A DNA stretch of 64,000 nt, from positions 434,001 to 498,000 of the forward strand of contig NZ_BMUF01000001.1 of assembly GCF_014650055.1 (NCBI RefSeq). Reading direction: 5' to 3'. The stretch is from Streptomyces malachitofuscus. Its GTDB lineage: Bacteria > Actinomycetota > Actinomycetes > Streptomycetales > Streptomycetaceae. Shown here in pieces: positions 9,126 through 17,520 of the stretch. The notes beneath the pieces are model-generated. The model searched no databases and was not told where the DNA came from. It worked only from the letters and a program-made list of their open reading frames with translations. The position numbers and the translations under genes were made by a program. How positions within the stretch are numbered: position 1 is the first letter of the stretch; the number at the start of each line of letters is the position of its first letter.

Positions 9126-9608
9126 GGCGGGCTCCTTCGCATTCATGCAACGAAAGGCGCCGGGGCGGCGGGTGGAACAACCCGGAATGAGGACGTCCTG
9201 GACTGCGGATGTTTGGCACGTCCACAAAGCGGGGAGCACCGCACCGTCGCGGTGGCGAGCTTCGTCGCTGATACAGCTACTGGGGCAGATCAGGCAGAAC
9301 GAAACGAAGTGCTCTTCCGATGAAGACGCGCGGGCGAAAGGCGGCAGCCAGACAGGGAGCAGCTACATCAGCGGGCGGAAGAGCGGGTGATACTGCACGG
9401 TCGACTTCGGTCCATGCCAGCCCCACCTCCTCCGGCCGGTCCCTCGTGAGGGACGATCCACAATCCCCGTGAGCAGGGGAGCGACACACCAGGCGTCCGG
9501 GCGATGGGACGCTTCCGCGTGCTGCCCGGACCGCCGACCAAGCGTATCAGCCGACTGGCATGTCAAGGCTCTGCTTTGCCCGGTACTGACGAGTTCTATG
9601 CTCGCCGC
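9126..9608. other. 483-bp divergent intergenic region between corA and the SUFU-like gene
   Basis: No convincing gene. Two small adjacent hairpins are present: 9439-9454 (7-bp arms, loop of two) and 9464-9480 (5-bp arms, loop of seven). The right end holds TATGCT (9597-9602), six bases before ATG 9609. The remainder shows no structure I can interpret. Confidence 0.6.
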
Positions 9609-10193
9609 ATGGCTGATGTTCTTCCTCTGGTCGAGGCCCGGTTGCGTACGGCACTGGGCGAACCGGACGCACGCGCGGCGGTCACCTTCCTGGGCACGGA
9701 CCGCATCGAGGTGCTGCGCTTCCACGAGGGCGACATCGTGCGCTACGCCACCCTCGGCATGTCCGCGCAGCCGATGACCGACCCCACGGCGGTGATCGCG
9801 GACCAGGTCAAGGGCCCGCGTGTCGAGCTGGTGCTGTCGGTGCGGGGCGGCGTCGCCGACACCGACAAGCTGCTCCGCCCGCTCGCCGTGCTCGCCGCCT
9901 CCCCGCAGGTCGAGGGCGTGGTCGTGGCCCCCGGCGCCTCCCTCGACGTGGGCGAACCGCTGTGGCCCGGGGCCCCGTTCACCTCGGTGCTGGTCGCCGA
10001 GCCGGGCGGCCTGGTGGAGGACCTGGAGCTGGATGAGCCCCTGGACCCCGTGCGGTTCCTGCCGCTGCTGCCGATGACCCCGAACGAGGCCGCCTGGAAG
10101 CGCGTGCACGGCGCCCAGGCCCTTCAGGAACGCTGGCTGAACCAGGGCACGGACCTCAGGGACCCGTCCCGCAGGTCCGCTTCCCTCGACTGA
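9609..10193 (+). CDS. Suppressor-of-fused (SUFU)-like domain protein
   Basis: 194 residues resembling the bacterial SUFU-like family, found singly or in immunity contexts; no enzymatic activity is known. The signature is the C-terminal FLPLLPMTPNEAAWKRVHGA followed by ALQERW. An N-terminal alpha/beta region includes RIEVLRFHEGDIVRYATLGM. No Shine-Dalgarno precedes ATG 9609, but TATGCT ends six bases before it, suggesting a leaderless message. No toxin gene is adjacent, so an immunity role is not supported here. Confidence 0.8.
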   Translation: MADVLPLVEARLRTALGEPDARAAVTFLGTDRIEVLRFHEGDIVRYATLGMSAQPMTDPTAVIADQVKGPRVELVLSVRGGVADTDKLLRPLAVLAASPQVEGVVVAPGASLDVGEPLWPGAPFTSVLVAEPGGLVEDLELDEPLDPVRFLPLLPMTPNEAAWKRVHGAQALQERWLNQGTDLRDPSRRSASLD

Positions 10194-10306
10194 GCCCGCT
10201 GTCCGGAACTCATCGGTGTGAACATCCTGCTCGTTCCACAAGATGACTGCGCCGGGCGGGTGATCGTCCTTGACGTGACGCGCCCGAGCTAGGACCGTGG
10301 GGCTCT

Positions 10307-10948
10307 ATGAGGGGCGAACCCAGTTGCCCGAAGTGCGGTGGCCGGGTCAGGGCTCCCGGCCTCTTCTCGGATGCCTGGCAATGCGATGTGCACGGCACCG
10401 TGCACCCGCTGCAGCCCGTGATACCGCCGAGCGTCGAGGCCCTCGAAGTCGTCGTGCACCGCACCAGGGTGCCGGTGTGGATGCCGTGGCCGCTGCCGGT
10501 GGGCTGGCTCTTCACGGGAGTGGCCTGTGCGGGTGACGACCGCAGCGGGGGCCGGGCGACGGCCGTCGCGTGCACCGGTCCCGGACCGCTGGGCGGAATG
10601 GGTGAGCTGATCCTGGTCGCCGAGGAGCTCGGCGTCGGTCTCGGCGCGCGGTACGCGGGCATCGACGGACCGGACCCGGGGCCGTACATGAACGTCGAGA
10701 AGCCGCCGCAGGCCAAGGTGCTGGCCGCGGGCCGCCCCACCCCGCTCTGGCACGTCTCCAAGACGCCGGACGACCGGGCCGTGTTCGCGGGCGAGGCGCT
10801 CGGCATGTGGCTGTGGGCGGTGGTGTGGCCGGAGCAGTCGGGCCTGCTGATGTACGACGAGCTGGTCCTCACCGATCTGCGGGACGCCGGGGCGGAGGTG
10901 GAGCTGGTGCCCTGCGGGGCGCTGTCGCCGCGACTGCTGGAGGCGTGA
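10307..10948 (+). CDS. DUF6758 family protein with N-terminal zinc ribbon
   Basis: 213 residues typical of a Streptomyces family I recall as DUF6758. The N-terminus has CPKCGG followed by CDVHG, a likely zinc ribbon, then a soluble body with VPVWMPWPLPVGWLFTGVAC, GPGPLGGMGELILVAEELG, and a conserved WLWAVVWPEQSGLLMYDEL. Function unknown. Start ATG 10307. The gap to the next gene (10949-11065) holds a promoter-like TATCCT at 11018-11023 serving the PHP gene. Confidence 0.82.
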   Translation: MRGEPSCPKCGGRVRAPGLFSDAWQCDVHGTVHPLQPVIPPSVEALEVVVHRTRVPVWMPWPLPVGWLFTGVACAGDDRSGGRATAVACTGPGPLGGMGELILVAEELGVGLGARYAGIDGPDPGPYMNVEKPPQAKVLAAGRPTPLWHVSKTPDDRAVFAGEALGMWLWAVVWPEQSGLLMYDELVLTDLRDAGAEVELVPCGALSPRLLEA

Positions 10949-11065
10949 GGTCCGATCGGCGGTCGGTAGGGGGCGCACGGCCGGTTCGGGTGTGACCGGC
11001 ATTGCCGAAAATCCGGTTATCCTGGAGCGTCCCCATCCGTCCGTCACCGCTTGGAGTAACGCGTC

Positions 11066-11923
11066 GTGCGCATCGATCTGCACACCCACTCCACCGCGTC
11101 CGACGGTACGGACACCCCGGCCGAGCTGGTCCGCAAGGCCGCCGCCGCCGGTCTCGACGTCGTGGCGCTGACGGATCACGACACCACCCGCGGACACGCC
11201 GAGGCGCTCTCGGTGCTGCCGACGGGACTCACGCTGGTCACCGGCGCCGAGCTCTCCTGCCGGCTCGACGGCATCAGCATGCACATGCTGGCCTATCTGT
11301 TCGACCCCGAGGAGCCCGCGCTGCTCGCCGAGCGGGAACTGGTCCGGGACGACCGGGTGCCACGGGCCAAGAGCATGATCGCCAGGCTGAACGACCTGGG
11401 CGTGCCGGTCACCTGGGAGCAGGTCGAGCGGATCGCCGGCGACGGATCGGTGGGTCGCCCGCACGTGGCGACCGCGCTCGTCGAACTGGGCGTGGTGCCG
11501 AGCGTGAGTGACGCCTTCACCCAGCAGTGGCTGGCCGACGGCGGCCGTGCGTACGTGGAGAAGCACGAGACCGATCCCTTCGAGGCCCTGCGGCTGGTCA
11601 GGAACGCGGGAGGTGTCGCCGTCTTCGCGCACCCCGCCGCGAGCAAGCGGGGCAGGACCGTGCCGGAGTCCGCGATCGCCCGGCTGGCCGAGGCCGGACT
11701 CGACGGCATCGAGGTCGACCACATGGACCACGACCCCGACACCCGGGCGCGGCTGCGCGGCCTGGCGAAGGAACTGGGTCTCCTGGTCACCGGGTCCAGC
11801 GACTACCACGGCAGCCGCAAGACCTGTGTCCTCGGCGAGTTCATGACGGACCCCGATGTGTACGGCGAGATCACGCGGCGCGCGACCGGGGCGTTCCCGG
11901 TGCCGGGGGCCGGCGGAGTCTGA
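11066..11923 (+). CDS. PHP-domain phosphoesterase (TrpH/YciV-type)
   Basis: 285-residue metal-dependent phosphoesterase of the PHP superfamily; the closest characterised relatives remove phosphates from 3',5'-nucleotides (RNase AM/TrpH-like). Metal ligands appear in order: HTHS near the N-terminus (DLHTHSTASDGTDTP), LTDHDTT, the Glu in TGAELSC, VFAHPAAS, DHMDHDP and GSSDYHG near the C-terminus. Full length for the family. Start GTG 11066 is preceded by TTGGAG. The MarC gene follows 49 bp downstream, probably in the same transcript. Confidence 0.92.
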   Translation: MRIDLHTHSTASDGTDTPAELVRKAAAAGLDVVALTDHDTTRGHAEALSVLPTGLTLVTGAELSCRLDGISMHMLAYLFDPEEPALLAERELVRDDRVPRAKSMIARLNDLGVPVTWEQVERIAGDGSVGRPHVATALVELGVVPSVSDAFTQQWLADGGRAYVEKHETDPFEALRLVRNAGGVAVFAHPAASKRGRTVPESAIARLAEAGLDGIEVDHMDHDPDTRARLRGLAKELGLLVTGSSDYHGSRKTCVLGEFMTDPDVYGEITRRATGAFPVPGAGGV

Positions 11924-11972
11924 GGCCCGCCCCCGACCCGCCCCAGTTCACTTCGTTCCCAGCAAGGCAGTC

Positions 11973-12578
11973 ATGCTCGACGTCGCCGTTTTCGGCTCTC
12001 TTTTTCTGACCCTTTTTGTCATCATGGATCCCCCTGGGATCACCCCGATCTTCCTCGCCCTGACCGCCGGCCGGCCGGCCAAGGCGCAGAAGCGGATGGC
12101 CTTCCAGGCCGTCTGTGTGGCCGGCGGTGTGATCATCGTGTTCGGCCTGCTCGGTCACCAGATCCTCGCCTATCTGCATGTGTCGGTTCCCGCCCTGATG
12201 ATCGCGGGCGGGCTGCTCCTGCTGCTGATCGCGCTGGACCTGCTCACCGGCAAGACCGACGAGCCCAAGCAGACCAAGGACGTCAACGTGGCGCTGGTCC
12301 CGCTGGGCATGCCGCTGCTGGCGGGGCCGGGAGCGATCGTGTCGGTCATCCTCGCCGTGCAGAAGGCCGAGGGGGTCACCGGTCAGGTCTCGGTGTGGGC
12401 GGCGATCCTCGCCATCCATGTCGTGCTGTGGCTGGTCATGCGGTACTCGCTGCTGATCATCCGGGTCATCAAGGACGGCGGAGTGGTCCTGGTGACGCGG
12501 CTGGCGGGCATGATGCTCTCCGCGATCGCCGTGCAGCAGATCATCAACGGCGTCACCCAGGTGATCCGGGGCGGCTGA
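11973..12578 (+). CDS. MarC family (UPF0056) integral membrane protein
   Basis: 201 residues with six predicted membrane helices, matching MarC/UPF0056 (NAAT superfamily); relatives have been linked to amino-acid or multidrug efflux without firm proof. Family marks: FVIMDPPGITPIFLALT in helix 1, VPLGMPLLAGPGAIVSVIL midway and a C-terminal RLAGMMLSAIAVQQIINGV. Start ATG 11973 follows AGCAAGGCA. A bidirectional terminator lies 26 bp after the stop. Confidence 0.92.
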   Translation: MLDVAVFGSLFLTLFVIMDPPGITPIFLALTAGRPAKAQKRMAFQAVCVAGGVIIVFGLLGHQILAYLHVSVPALMIAGGLLLLLIALDLLTGKTDEPKQTKDVNVALVPLGMPLLAGPGAIVSVILAVQKAEGVTGQVSVWAAILAIHVVLWLVMRYSLLIIRVIKDGGVVLVTRLAGMMLSAIAVQQIINGVTQVIRGG

Positions 12579-12604
12579 CCGTCCCGGCGTCCTCGCGGAC
12601 ATCG

Positions 12605-12640
12605 CGGAGCCCCCGTACCGATGGCGGTACGGGGGCTCCG
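12605..12640. terminator. Bidirectional intrinsic terminator
   Basis: Perfect 15-bp inverted repeat with a 6-base loop, between marC (+) and the small conserved gene at 12694 (-). Confidence 0.85.
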
Positions 12641-12693
12641 AAGCATGCGTGCCGGGACCTGGCCCGTGTGGCCGGTGTCCCGCGTGATCGGCG

Positions 12694-12846
12694 TTATGAG
12701 GCCGGACTGTCGGCCGGCCGGATCCACAGGCGCTGTCCGATGGCGGCGGCCTGCTGAACGATGCGGTTGACGGAGGCGGCGTCCACGACGGTCGTGTCCA
12801 CGGGTGTGCCGTCGACGTCGTCGAGTCGCATGATTTCGAAGCGCAT
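12694..12846 (-). CDS. Small conserved Streptomyces protein (50 residues)
   Basis: A 50-codon gene, easily missed because of its size. It begins MRFEIMRLDDVDGTPVDTTV, continues through VVDAASVNRIVQQAAAIGQ and ends LWIRPADSPAS, with a TAA stop. Ribosome site AAGGGAG lies six bases before the ATG at 12846, codon use is typical and it has its own terminator downstream. From memory a near-identical small protein is widespread in Streptomyces. One domain, probably a beta-hairpin plus helix; no known function. It is transcribed away from the NYN gene, with a 228-bp gap between the two starts. Confidence 0.85.
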   Translation of the reverse strand: MRFEIMRLDDVDGTPVDTTVVDAASVNRIVQQAAAIGQRLWIRPADSPAS

Positions 12847-13074
12847 GGGCTTCTCCCTTCGTCTGGTCATCCTCCTGAAGGAGAACTACTCGGTGGGCGG
12901 TCCCCGGGCCAGTCGGGCCGGCGGTCCATGACGGGTTCAACGGGATGCGCCGTACAAACATTCCCTACGCTAAAGAAATTTTTCGATCGACTAAATACTG
13001 ACCAGTAAGGGTTTCGAAGGAGACCGACCGGGACCGGTTGTGTTCGTAGCGTGACCACCGGGACAATGGAAGGG

Positions 13075-13968
13075 ATGAACGAAGACCTCGCGGGACTGCA
13101 CGCCCGAATCGACCGCACGAACGAGCTGCTCCAGCGCATGCTCGCCGAGGTGGCGAAGACGCCCTCGACCCATGCGATCTTCGTCGACGCCGGCTATCTC
13201 TACGCCGCCGCGGGGCGGCTGGTGGCCGGGACGGAGGACCGCAGGGCCTTCGACCTCGACGCCGAGGGGCTCATCGACGCGCTCATCGACCGGGCCCGCA
13301 CCATATTCGCCGACAGCAGGCTGCTGCGCGTCTACTGGTACGACGGGGCAAGGCGCCGCATCCACACCGCCGAGCAGCAGACCATCGCCGAACTCCCCGA
13401 CGTGAAGGTCCGCCTCGGCAACCTCAACGCCAACAACCAGCAGAAGGGCGTCGACTCCCTGATCCGCACCGATCTGGAGTCACTGGCCCGGCACCGGGCC
13501 ATCAGCGACGCGGCCCTGCTCGGCGGTGACGAGGACCTCGTCTCGGCGGTCGAGGCCGCCCAGGGGTACGGCGCCCGGGTCCACCTCTGGGGCATCGAGG
13601 CGCCCGAGGGCCGCAACCAGGCGGAGCCGCTGCTCTGGGAGGTCGACAGCCAGCGCACCCTCGACCTCGACTTCTTCAAGCCCTACGTCTCCCGGCGCAC
13701 GGCACCGGCGTACGAGGCCACCACGGGGCGGCCCACCCGCGAGGACGTCCGGTTCGTCGGCGCGCAGATCGCCGCGAAATGGCTGGTCGCACGCGGCCGG
13801 GAGACCATGGTGGAACTTCTCCCCGGCCACCCCTATCTGCCGGGCTCCGTCGACCAGGACCTGCTGGTCGAGGCGGAAGGCCTGCTCCAGTACTCGCTGC
13901 GCGGCCAGGCGGACCTGCGCCGGGCCCTGCGCGACGGCTTCTGGGACCACCTCCAGGGGCAGTACTAG
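13075..13968 (+). CDS. NYN-domain (PIN-like ribonuclease fold) protein
   Basis: 297 residues with a LabA/DUF88-type NYN domain, a PIN-like fold expected to cut RNA with bound metal. A short N-terminal coiled coil (LHARIDRTNELLQRMLAEVA) precedes the domain. Acidic residues are in place: IFVDAGYLYAAAG, KGVDSLIRTDLESLA and LLGGDEDLVSAVEAA. The C-terminal third (DVRFVGAQIAAKWLVARG and after) looks like a separate helical module. ATG 13075 is chosen because TTGTGT (13038-13043) and GACAAT (13062-13067) with an 18-bp spacer lie seven bases upstream, a leaderless pattern; GTG 13051 is an alternative. Its stop overlaps the convergent hydrolase stop at CTAG. Confidence 0.85.
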   Translation: MNEDLAGLHARIDRTNELLQRMLAEVAKTPSTHAIFVDAGYLYAAAGRLVAGTEDRRAFDLDAEGLIDALIDRARTIFADSRLLRVYWYDGARRRIHTAEQQTIAELPDVKVRLGNLNANNQQKGVDSLIRTDLESLARHRAISDAALLGGDEDLVSAVEAAQGYGARVHLWGIEAPEGRNQAEPLLWEVDSQRTLDLDFFKPYVSRRTAPAYEATTGRPTREDVRFVGAQIAAKWLVARGRETMVELLPGHPYLPGSVDQDLLVEAEGLLQYSLRGQADLRRALRDGFWDHLQGQY

Positions 13969-14849
13969 GACGCTGCCCCGGCGGCAAGGGCGTCCCAGAA
14001 GTCCGCGAGCGCGCGAGCGGTCGGTGCCGGGCGGTCGGCGGCGGGCGAGTGCTCGGCCCCGCCGATGACGGTACGGTGCGCCCCCAGCCGCCGGGCCATC
14101 TCGTCGAGGTCGGGAACCGGCCAGGTGTCGTCGCGTTCACCCGACAGCACGTGGAACGGCACCGGCACGGCGGCCAGTTCGGCCACCCGGTCCGGCTCGG
14201 TGCACAACTGACGGCCCGTGGAGAGCAGTTGGGCAGGCTTCGTGCCCAGCCAGCGGCGCCGCAGCAGCTCCGGACCGCCGATCCCGCGGGCCGGTCCCCC
14301 CACTTCCTCCGGCGGTCCCATGGCCAGGATCGCCTCCCAGCACTCCGCCATCGACATCACCGCGAGCGCGTCCCGGAGCAGCTTCACCCGCTGCTCCTGG
14401 GAGACGGAGATCCGGGCGGGCCCGGAGGACATGAGCGTGAGCGAACGGAAGAGAGCGTGGTCCAGGATGACGGCGGCGCGGGCGATCTGGCCGCCGAGCG
14501 AGTGGCCGAGGAGATGCACGGGCGTGTCGAGCGCCTCCGCCTGCGCGAGCACGTCCCGCGCCAACTCCTCACGCGCGTAGGCCGATTCGTCGTCGGCGGG
14601 CCCGTCCGACTCGTACTGCCCCCGCCCGTCCACGGCGACCGTGCGGTATCCGCGCGCGGCGAGCGGCTCGTGGATCAGCGCGAAGTCCTCCTTGCTGCCG
14701 GTGTACCCGGGCAGCAGCAGGACGACGCCCTTCGGGGCGGCTCCGGGAGCCGGTGGCACATCCACGACGGCGAACTCACCGCGGGGGGTGCGCAGTCGGC
14801 GGGCGTGGGCGGCGCCCGGGGGAGGGGCGGAGGCGGAGTGGCCGGTCAC
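13965..14849 (-). CDS. Alpha/beta hydrolase
   Basis: 294-residue alpha/beta-hydrolase fold protein, substrate unknown. Nucleophile elbow GHSLGG follows VHLL; the oxyanion region is LLLPGYTGSKEDF; the acid and histidine are likely in SGERDDTWPVPD and GAEHSP near the C-terminus. No signal peptide. Start GTG 14849 has no Shine-Dalgarno; TACGCT sits six bases upstream (14856-14861), a leaderless-type -10. Its stop TAG shares four bases (CTAG, 13965-13968) with the stop of the NYN gene, so the two messages converge without space for a terminator. Confidence 0.9.
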   Translation of the reverse strand: MTGHSASAPPPGAAHARRLRTPRGEFAVVDVPPAPGAAPKGVVLLLPGYTGSKEDFALIHEPLAARGYRTVAVDGRGQYESDGPADDESAYAREELARDVLAQAEALDTPVHLLGHSLGGQIARAAVILDHALFRSLTLMSSGPARISVSQEQRVKLLRDALAVMSMAECWEAILAMGPPEEVGGPARGIGGPELLRRRWLGTKPAQLLSTGRQLCTEPDRVAELAAVPVPFHVLSGERDDTWPVPDLDEMARRLGAHRTVIGGAEHSPAADRPAPTARALADFWDALAAGAAS

Positions 14850-14872
14850 AGGGTGAGCGTAGTGGGTGCGGA

Positions 14873-14919
14873 CACGCCGACGGCCCGGCCCCCGGGTGGG
14901 GGACCGGGCCGTCGGCGTG
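14873..14919. terminator. Strong intrinsic terminator after the DEAD-box helicase
   Basis: 16-bp perfect stem (14873-14888 with 14904-14919), extended inward by a further C5/G5 pairing. It lies seven bases beyond the helicase stop and upstream of the hydrolase gene on the same strand. Confidence 0.88.
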
Positions 14920-14925
14920 AGTGCC

Positions 14926-17520
14926 TCAGCCGTCCGCGGGCTCCGCGGCGGCCGTGGCCTTGCGGGTGCGGCGGGCCTTGGGCTTCGCCCCGTCCGCGGC
15001 CTCCGGCTCCTGCGCGGCCGCGGCGGCCTTGCGGGTCCGGCGCGGCTTGGCCTCGGCGGCCTCCGGCTCCTGCACGGCCTGTGCCGGGATCTCGGCGGTC
15101 TTGCGGGTGCGGCGGCGGGGCTTTGCCTCGGTGGCCTCCGCGGTGTCGAGGGCCTCGGTGGCGGCCGCGGTCTTGCGGGTGCGCCGGGGCTTGGTCTCGA
15201 CCGCCTCGGCGGTGTCGACGGCGGCTTCGGCCTTCTTGGCCGTGGTCTTCCGCGTCCGGCGCGGCTTGGTCTCCGCGACCTCGGCCTGCTCCGGCACCGT
15301 CTGCGCCGGGATGTCGACGACGACGTCCGGGGCCGGCTCGGCGGTCTTGCGGGTGCGGCGGCGCGGCTTTGCCTCGGTGGCCTCCGCGGTGTCGAGGGCC
15401 TCGGTGGCGGCCGCGGTCTTGCGGGTGCGCCGGGGCTTGGTCTCGACCGCCTCGGCGGTGTCGACGGCGGCTTCGGCCTTCTTGGCCGCGGACTTCCGGG
15501 TCCGGCGCGGCTTGGTCTCCGCGACCTCGGTCGCCTCGACCGTCTCCACCGTCTCGGCGGCGTCGACCGGGGTCTCGGCCTTCGCGGCGGTCCTGCGGGT
15601 GCGGCGCGGCTTGGTCTCCGCCGCCTCCGCCTCCTCGGTGCCTCCCTCGGCCGTGTCGACCGCGGCCACCGCCTTCGCGGCGGTCCTGCGGGTGCGGCGC
15701 GGCTTGGCCTCGGCGGTCTCCGCCGTGTCCACGGCCTCGATGGCGGCTGCCGCCTTGCGGGTGCGGCGCGGCTCCGTGGCCGGGGCGGCCTCGGGTTCCG
15801 CGACGACCGGGGCGGCCACCGCGGACTCCTCGGCCGGCGACTCGGTCACGACGGCCGCCGTGTCCACCGCCGCCGTCTCCGCCGACCTGCGCGTGCGACG
15901 GCGGCGCGGCTTCGCGGGGGTCTCGGCGGCGTCCACCGCCGTGCCCTCGGCCGTGTCGACGGCGGACTCCGCCGCGGGCGCCGCGGCCGACGCCGCCCCC
16001 GCCGGGACTCCGCCGCGCATACGGCGACGACGGCGCGGGGTGCGCGCGGCCGTGCCGTCCTCCGCCTCGCCGGCGCCGTCGGCGGCCGGGCCCGCGGGCT
16101 GCTGCGCCGCCTCGTCCAGCGGCGTACCGCCCCGCGTGCGGCGGCGGCGCCGAGGCGTACGGGTCGAGGTCTCCCGCTCCTCGGAACGGGAGTCACCGCG
16201 CCGGCCACCGCGTCCGCGCGGTCCGCCACGGCCGCCCGTCTCGCCCAGGTCCTCCAGCTCCTCCGCGTCCAGCCCGGCGCGCGTGCGCTCCGAGCGCGGC
16301 AGGATGCCCTTGGTGCCCTCGGCGATGCCCAGGTCCGTGAACAGGTGCGGCGAGGTGGAGTACGTCTCCGGCGGGTCGCCGAAGCCCAGGTCCAGCGCCT
16401 TGTTGATCAGCTGCCAGCGCGGGATGTCGTCCCAGTCGACCAGCGTGATCGCCGTACCCTTCGCGCCCGCGCGGCCGGTGCGGCCGATGCGGTGCAGATA
16501 CGTCTTCTCGTCCTCGGGGGACTGGTAGTTGATGACGTGGGTCACGCCCTCGACGTCGATGCCTCGGGCGGCGACGTCGGTGCAGACGAGCACGTCCACC
16601 TTGCCGTTGCGGAACGCGCGCAGCGCCTGCTCGCGGGCGCCCTGGCCGAGGTCGCCGTGGACCGCGCCGGAGGCGAAGCCGCGCTGCTTGAGCTGGTCGG
16701 CGAGATCGGCCGCGGTGCGCTTGGTGCGGCAGAAGACCATCACCAGGCCACGGCCCTCGGCCTGCAGTATCCGCGCGACCATCTCGGGCTTGTCCATGTT
16801 GTGCGCGCGGTAGACGAACTGCGTGGTGTTCGCGACCGTCGCGCCCTCGTCGTCCGGAGCCGTGGCCCGGATGTGCGTCGGCTGCGACATGTAGCGCCGG
16901 GCGAGACCGATCACGGCGCCCGGCATCGTGGCCGAGAACAGCATGGTCTGGCGCCTGACCGGAAGGAAGTTGATGATCTTCTCGACGTCGGGCAGGAAGC
17001 CCAGGTCGAGCATCTCGTCGGCCTCGTCGAGGACGAGCGCCTTCACGTGCTTCAGGTTCAGCTTCTTCTGCCCGGCGAGGTCGAGCAGCCGGCCCGGGGT
17101 GCCGACGATCACGTCGACGCCCTTCTTCAGCGCCTCGACCTGCGGCTCGTAGGCCCGGCCGCCGTAGATGGCGGTGACGCGCACATTGCGCACCTTGCCG
17201 GCGGTGAGCAGGTCGTTGGTGACCTGGGTGCACAGCTCACGCGTGGGGACGACGACGAGCGCCTGCGGCGCGTCGGTGAGGTCCTCGGGCTTCGCCCGGC
17301 CGGCCTCCACGTCCGCGGGAACGGTGACGCGCTCGAGGAGCGGAAGGCCGAAGCCCAGCGTCTTGCCGGTGCCGGTCTTCGCCTGGCCGATGACGTCCGT
17401 GCCCGACAGGGCCACGGGGAGCGTCATCTCCTGGATGGGGAAGGGAGTGATGATGCCGACGGCCTCGAGGGCCTCGGCGGTCTCGGGGAGGATCCCGAGC
17501 TCTCGGAACGTCGTAGTCAG
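14926..17520 (-). CDS. DEAD-box ATP-dependent RNA helicase with long repetitive basic C-terminal tail
   Basis: Superfamily-2 RNA helicase expected to unwind structured RNA. The first half carries all motifs: Q motif (TPFPIQE), AKTGTGKT, PTRELCTQ, TPGRLLDL, DEAD in LVLDEADEML, SAT in LFSATMP, and HRIGRTGRAG. The second half is a low-complexity tail of about 430 residues repeating a basic patch (KPRRTRK or KPRRRTRK) separated by Ala/Glu/Thr stretches, probably a flexible RNA-binding region. Start proposed at CTG 17520 (L-T-T-T-F-R-E-L), with GAAGAGG eight bases upstream; no in-frame ATG, GTG or TTG lies near, and the ATGs at 17601 and 17685 lack ribosome sites and add an atypical N-terminus. 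Single-gene unit with its own terminator. Confidence 0.93.
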   Translation of the reverse strand: MTTTFRELGILPETAEALEAVGIITPFPIQEMTLPVALSGTDVIGQAKTGTGKTLGFGLPLLERVTVPADVEAGRAKPEDLTDAPQALVVVPTRELCTQVTNDLLTAGKVRNVRVTAIYGGRAYEPQVEALKKGVDVIVGTPGRLLDLAGQKKLNLKHVKALVLDEADEMLDLGFLPDVEKIINFLPVRRQTMLFSATMPGAVIGLARRYMSQPTHIRATAPDDEGATVANTTQFVYRAHNMDKPEMVARILQAEGRGLVMVFCRTKRTAADLADQLKQRGFASGAVHGDLGQGAREQALRAFRNGKVDVLVCTDVAARGIDVEGVTHVINYQSPEDEKTYLHRIGRTGRAGAKGTAITLVDWDDIPRWQLINKALDLGFGDPPETYSTSPHLFTDLGIAEGTKGILPRSERTRAGLDAEELEDLGETGGRGGPRGRGGRRGDSRSEERETSTRTPRRRRRTRGGTPLDEAAQQPAGPAADGAGEAEDGTAARTPRRRRRMRGGVPAGAASAAAPAAESAVDTAEGTAVDAAETPAKPRRRRTRRSAETAAVDTAAVVTESPAEESAVAAPVVAEPEAAPATEPRRTRKAAAAIEAVDTAETAEAKPRRTRRTAAKAVAAVDTAEGGTEEAEAAETKPRRTRRTAAKAETPVDAAETVETVEATEVAETKPRRTRKSAAKKAEAAVDTAEAVETKPRRTRKTAAATEALDTAEATEAKPRRRTRKTAEPAPDVVVDIPAQTVPEQAEVAETKPRRTRKTTAKKAEAAVDTAEAVETKPRRTRKTAAATEALDTAEATEAKPRRRTRKTAEIPAQAVQEPEAAEAKPRRTRKAAAAAQEPEAADGAKPKARRTRKATAAAEPADG
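15092..15530 (-). repeat. About 193-bp near-perfect direct repeat inside the helicase tail
   Basis: Bases 15092-15284 recur at 15338-15530 (offset 246 bp, 82 codons, frame kept) with only a few mismatches. Both encode two basic patches separated by an Ala/Glu/Thr segment. Shorter diverged copies continue to about 15780. Confidence 0.88.

Noticed and set aside
9439..9480. Two adjacent hairpin units resembling type I-E CRISPR repeats
   Set aside because: Only two units, about 25 bp apart, not identical, no spacers of normal length and no cas genes nearby.
9126..9480. Possible magnesium riboswitch (M-box) in front of corA
   Set aside because: I looked on the corA strand for the conserved M-box core and found only unrelated small hairpins.
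9609..10193. SUFU-like protein as toxin immunity factor
   Set aside because: SUFU domains occur in polymorphic toxin immunity loci, but no toxin, secretion or repeat gene is near.
14926..17520. Plus-strand frame of about 990 codons across the helicase gene
   Set aside because: Its repeated residues mirror the helicase tail repeats in another frame; no motif or ribosome site supports it.
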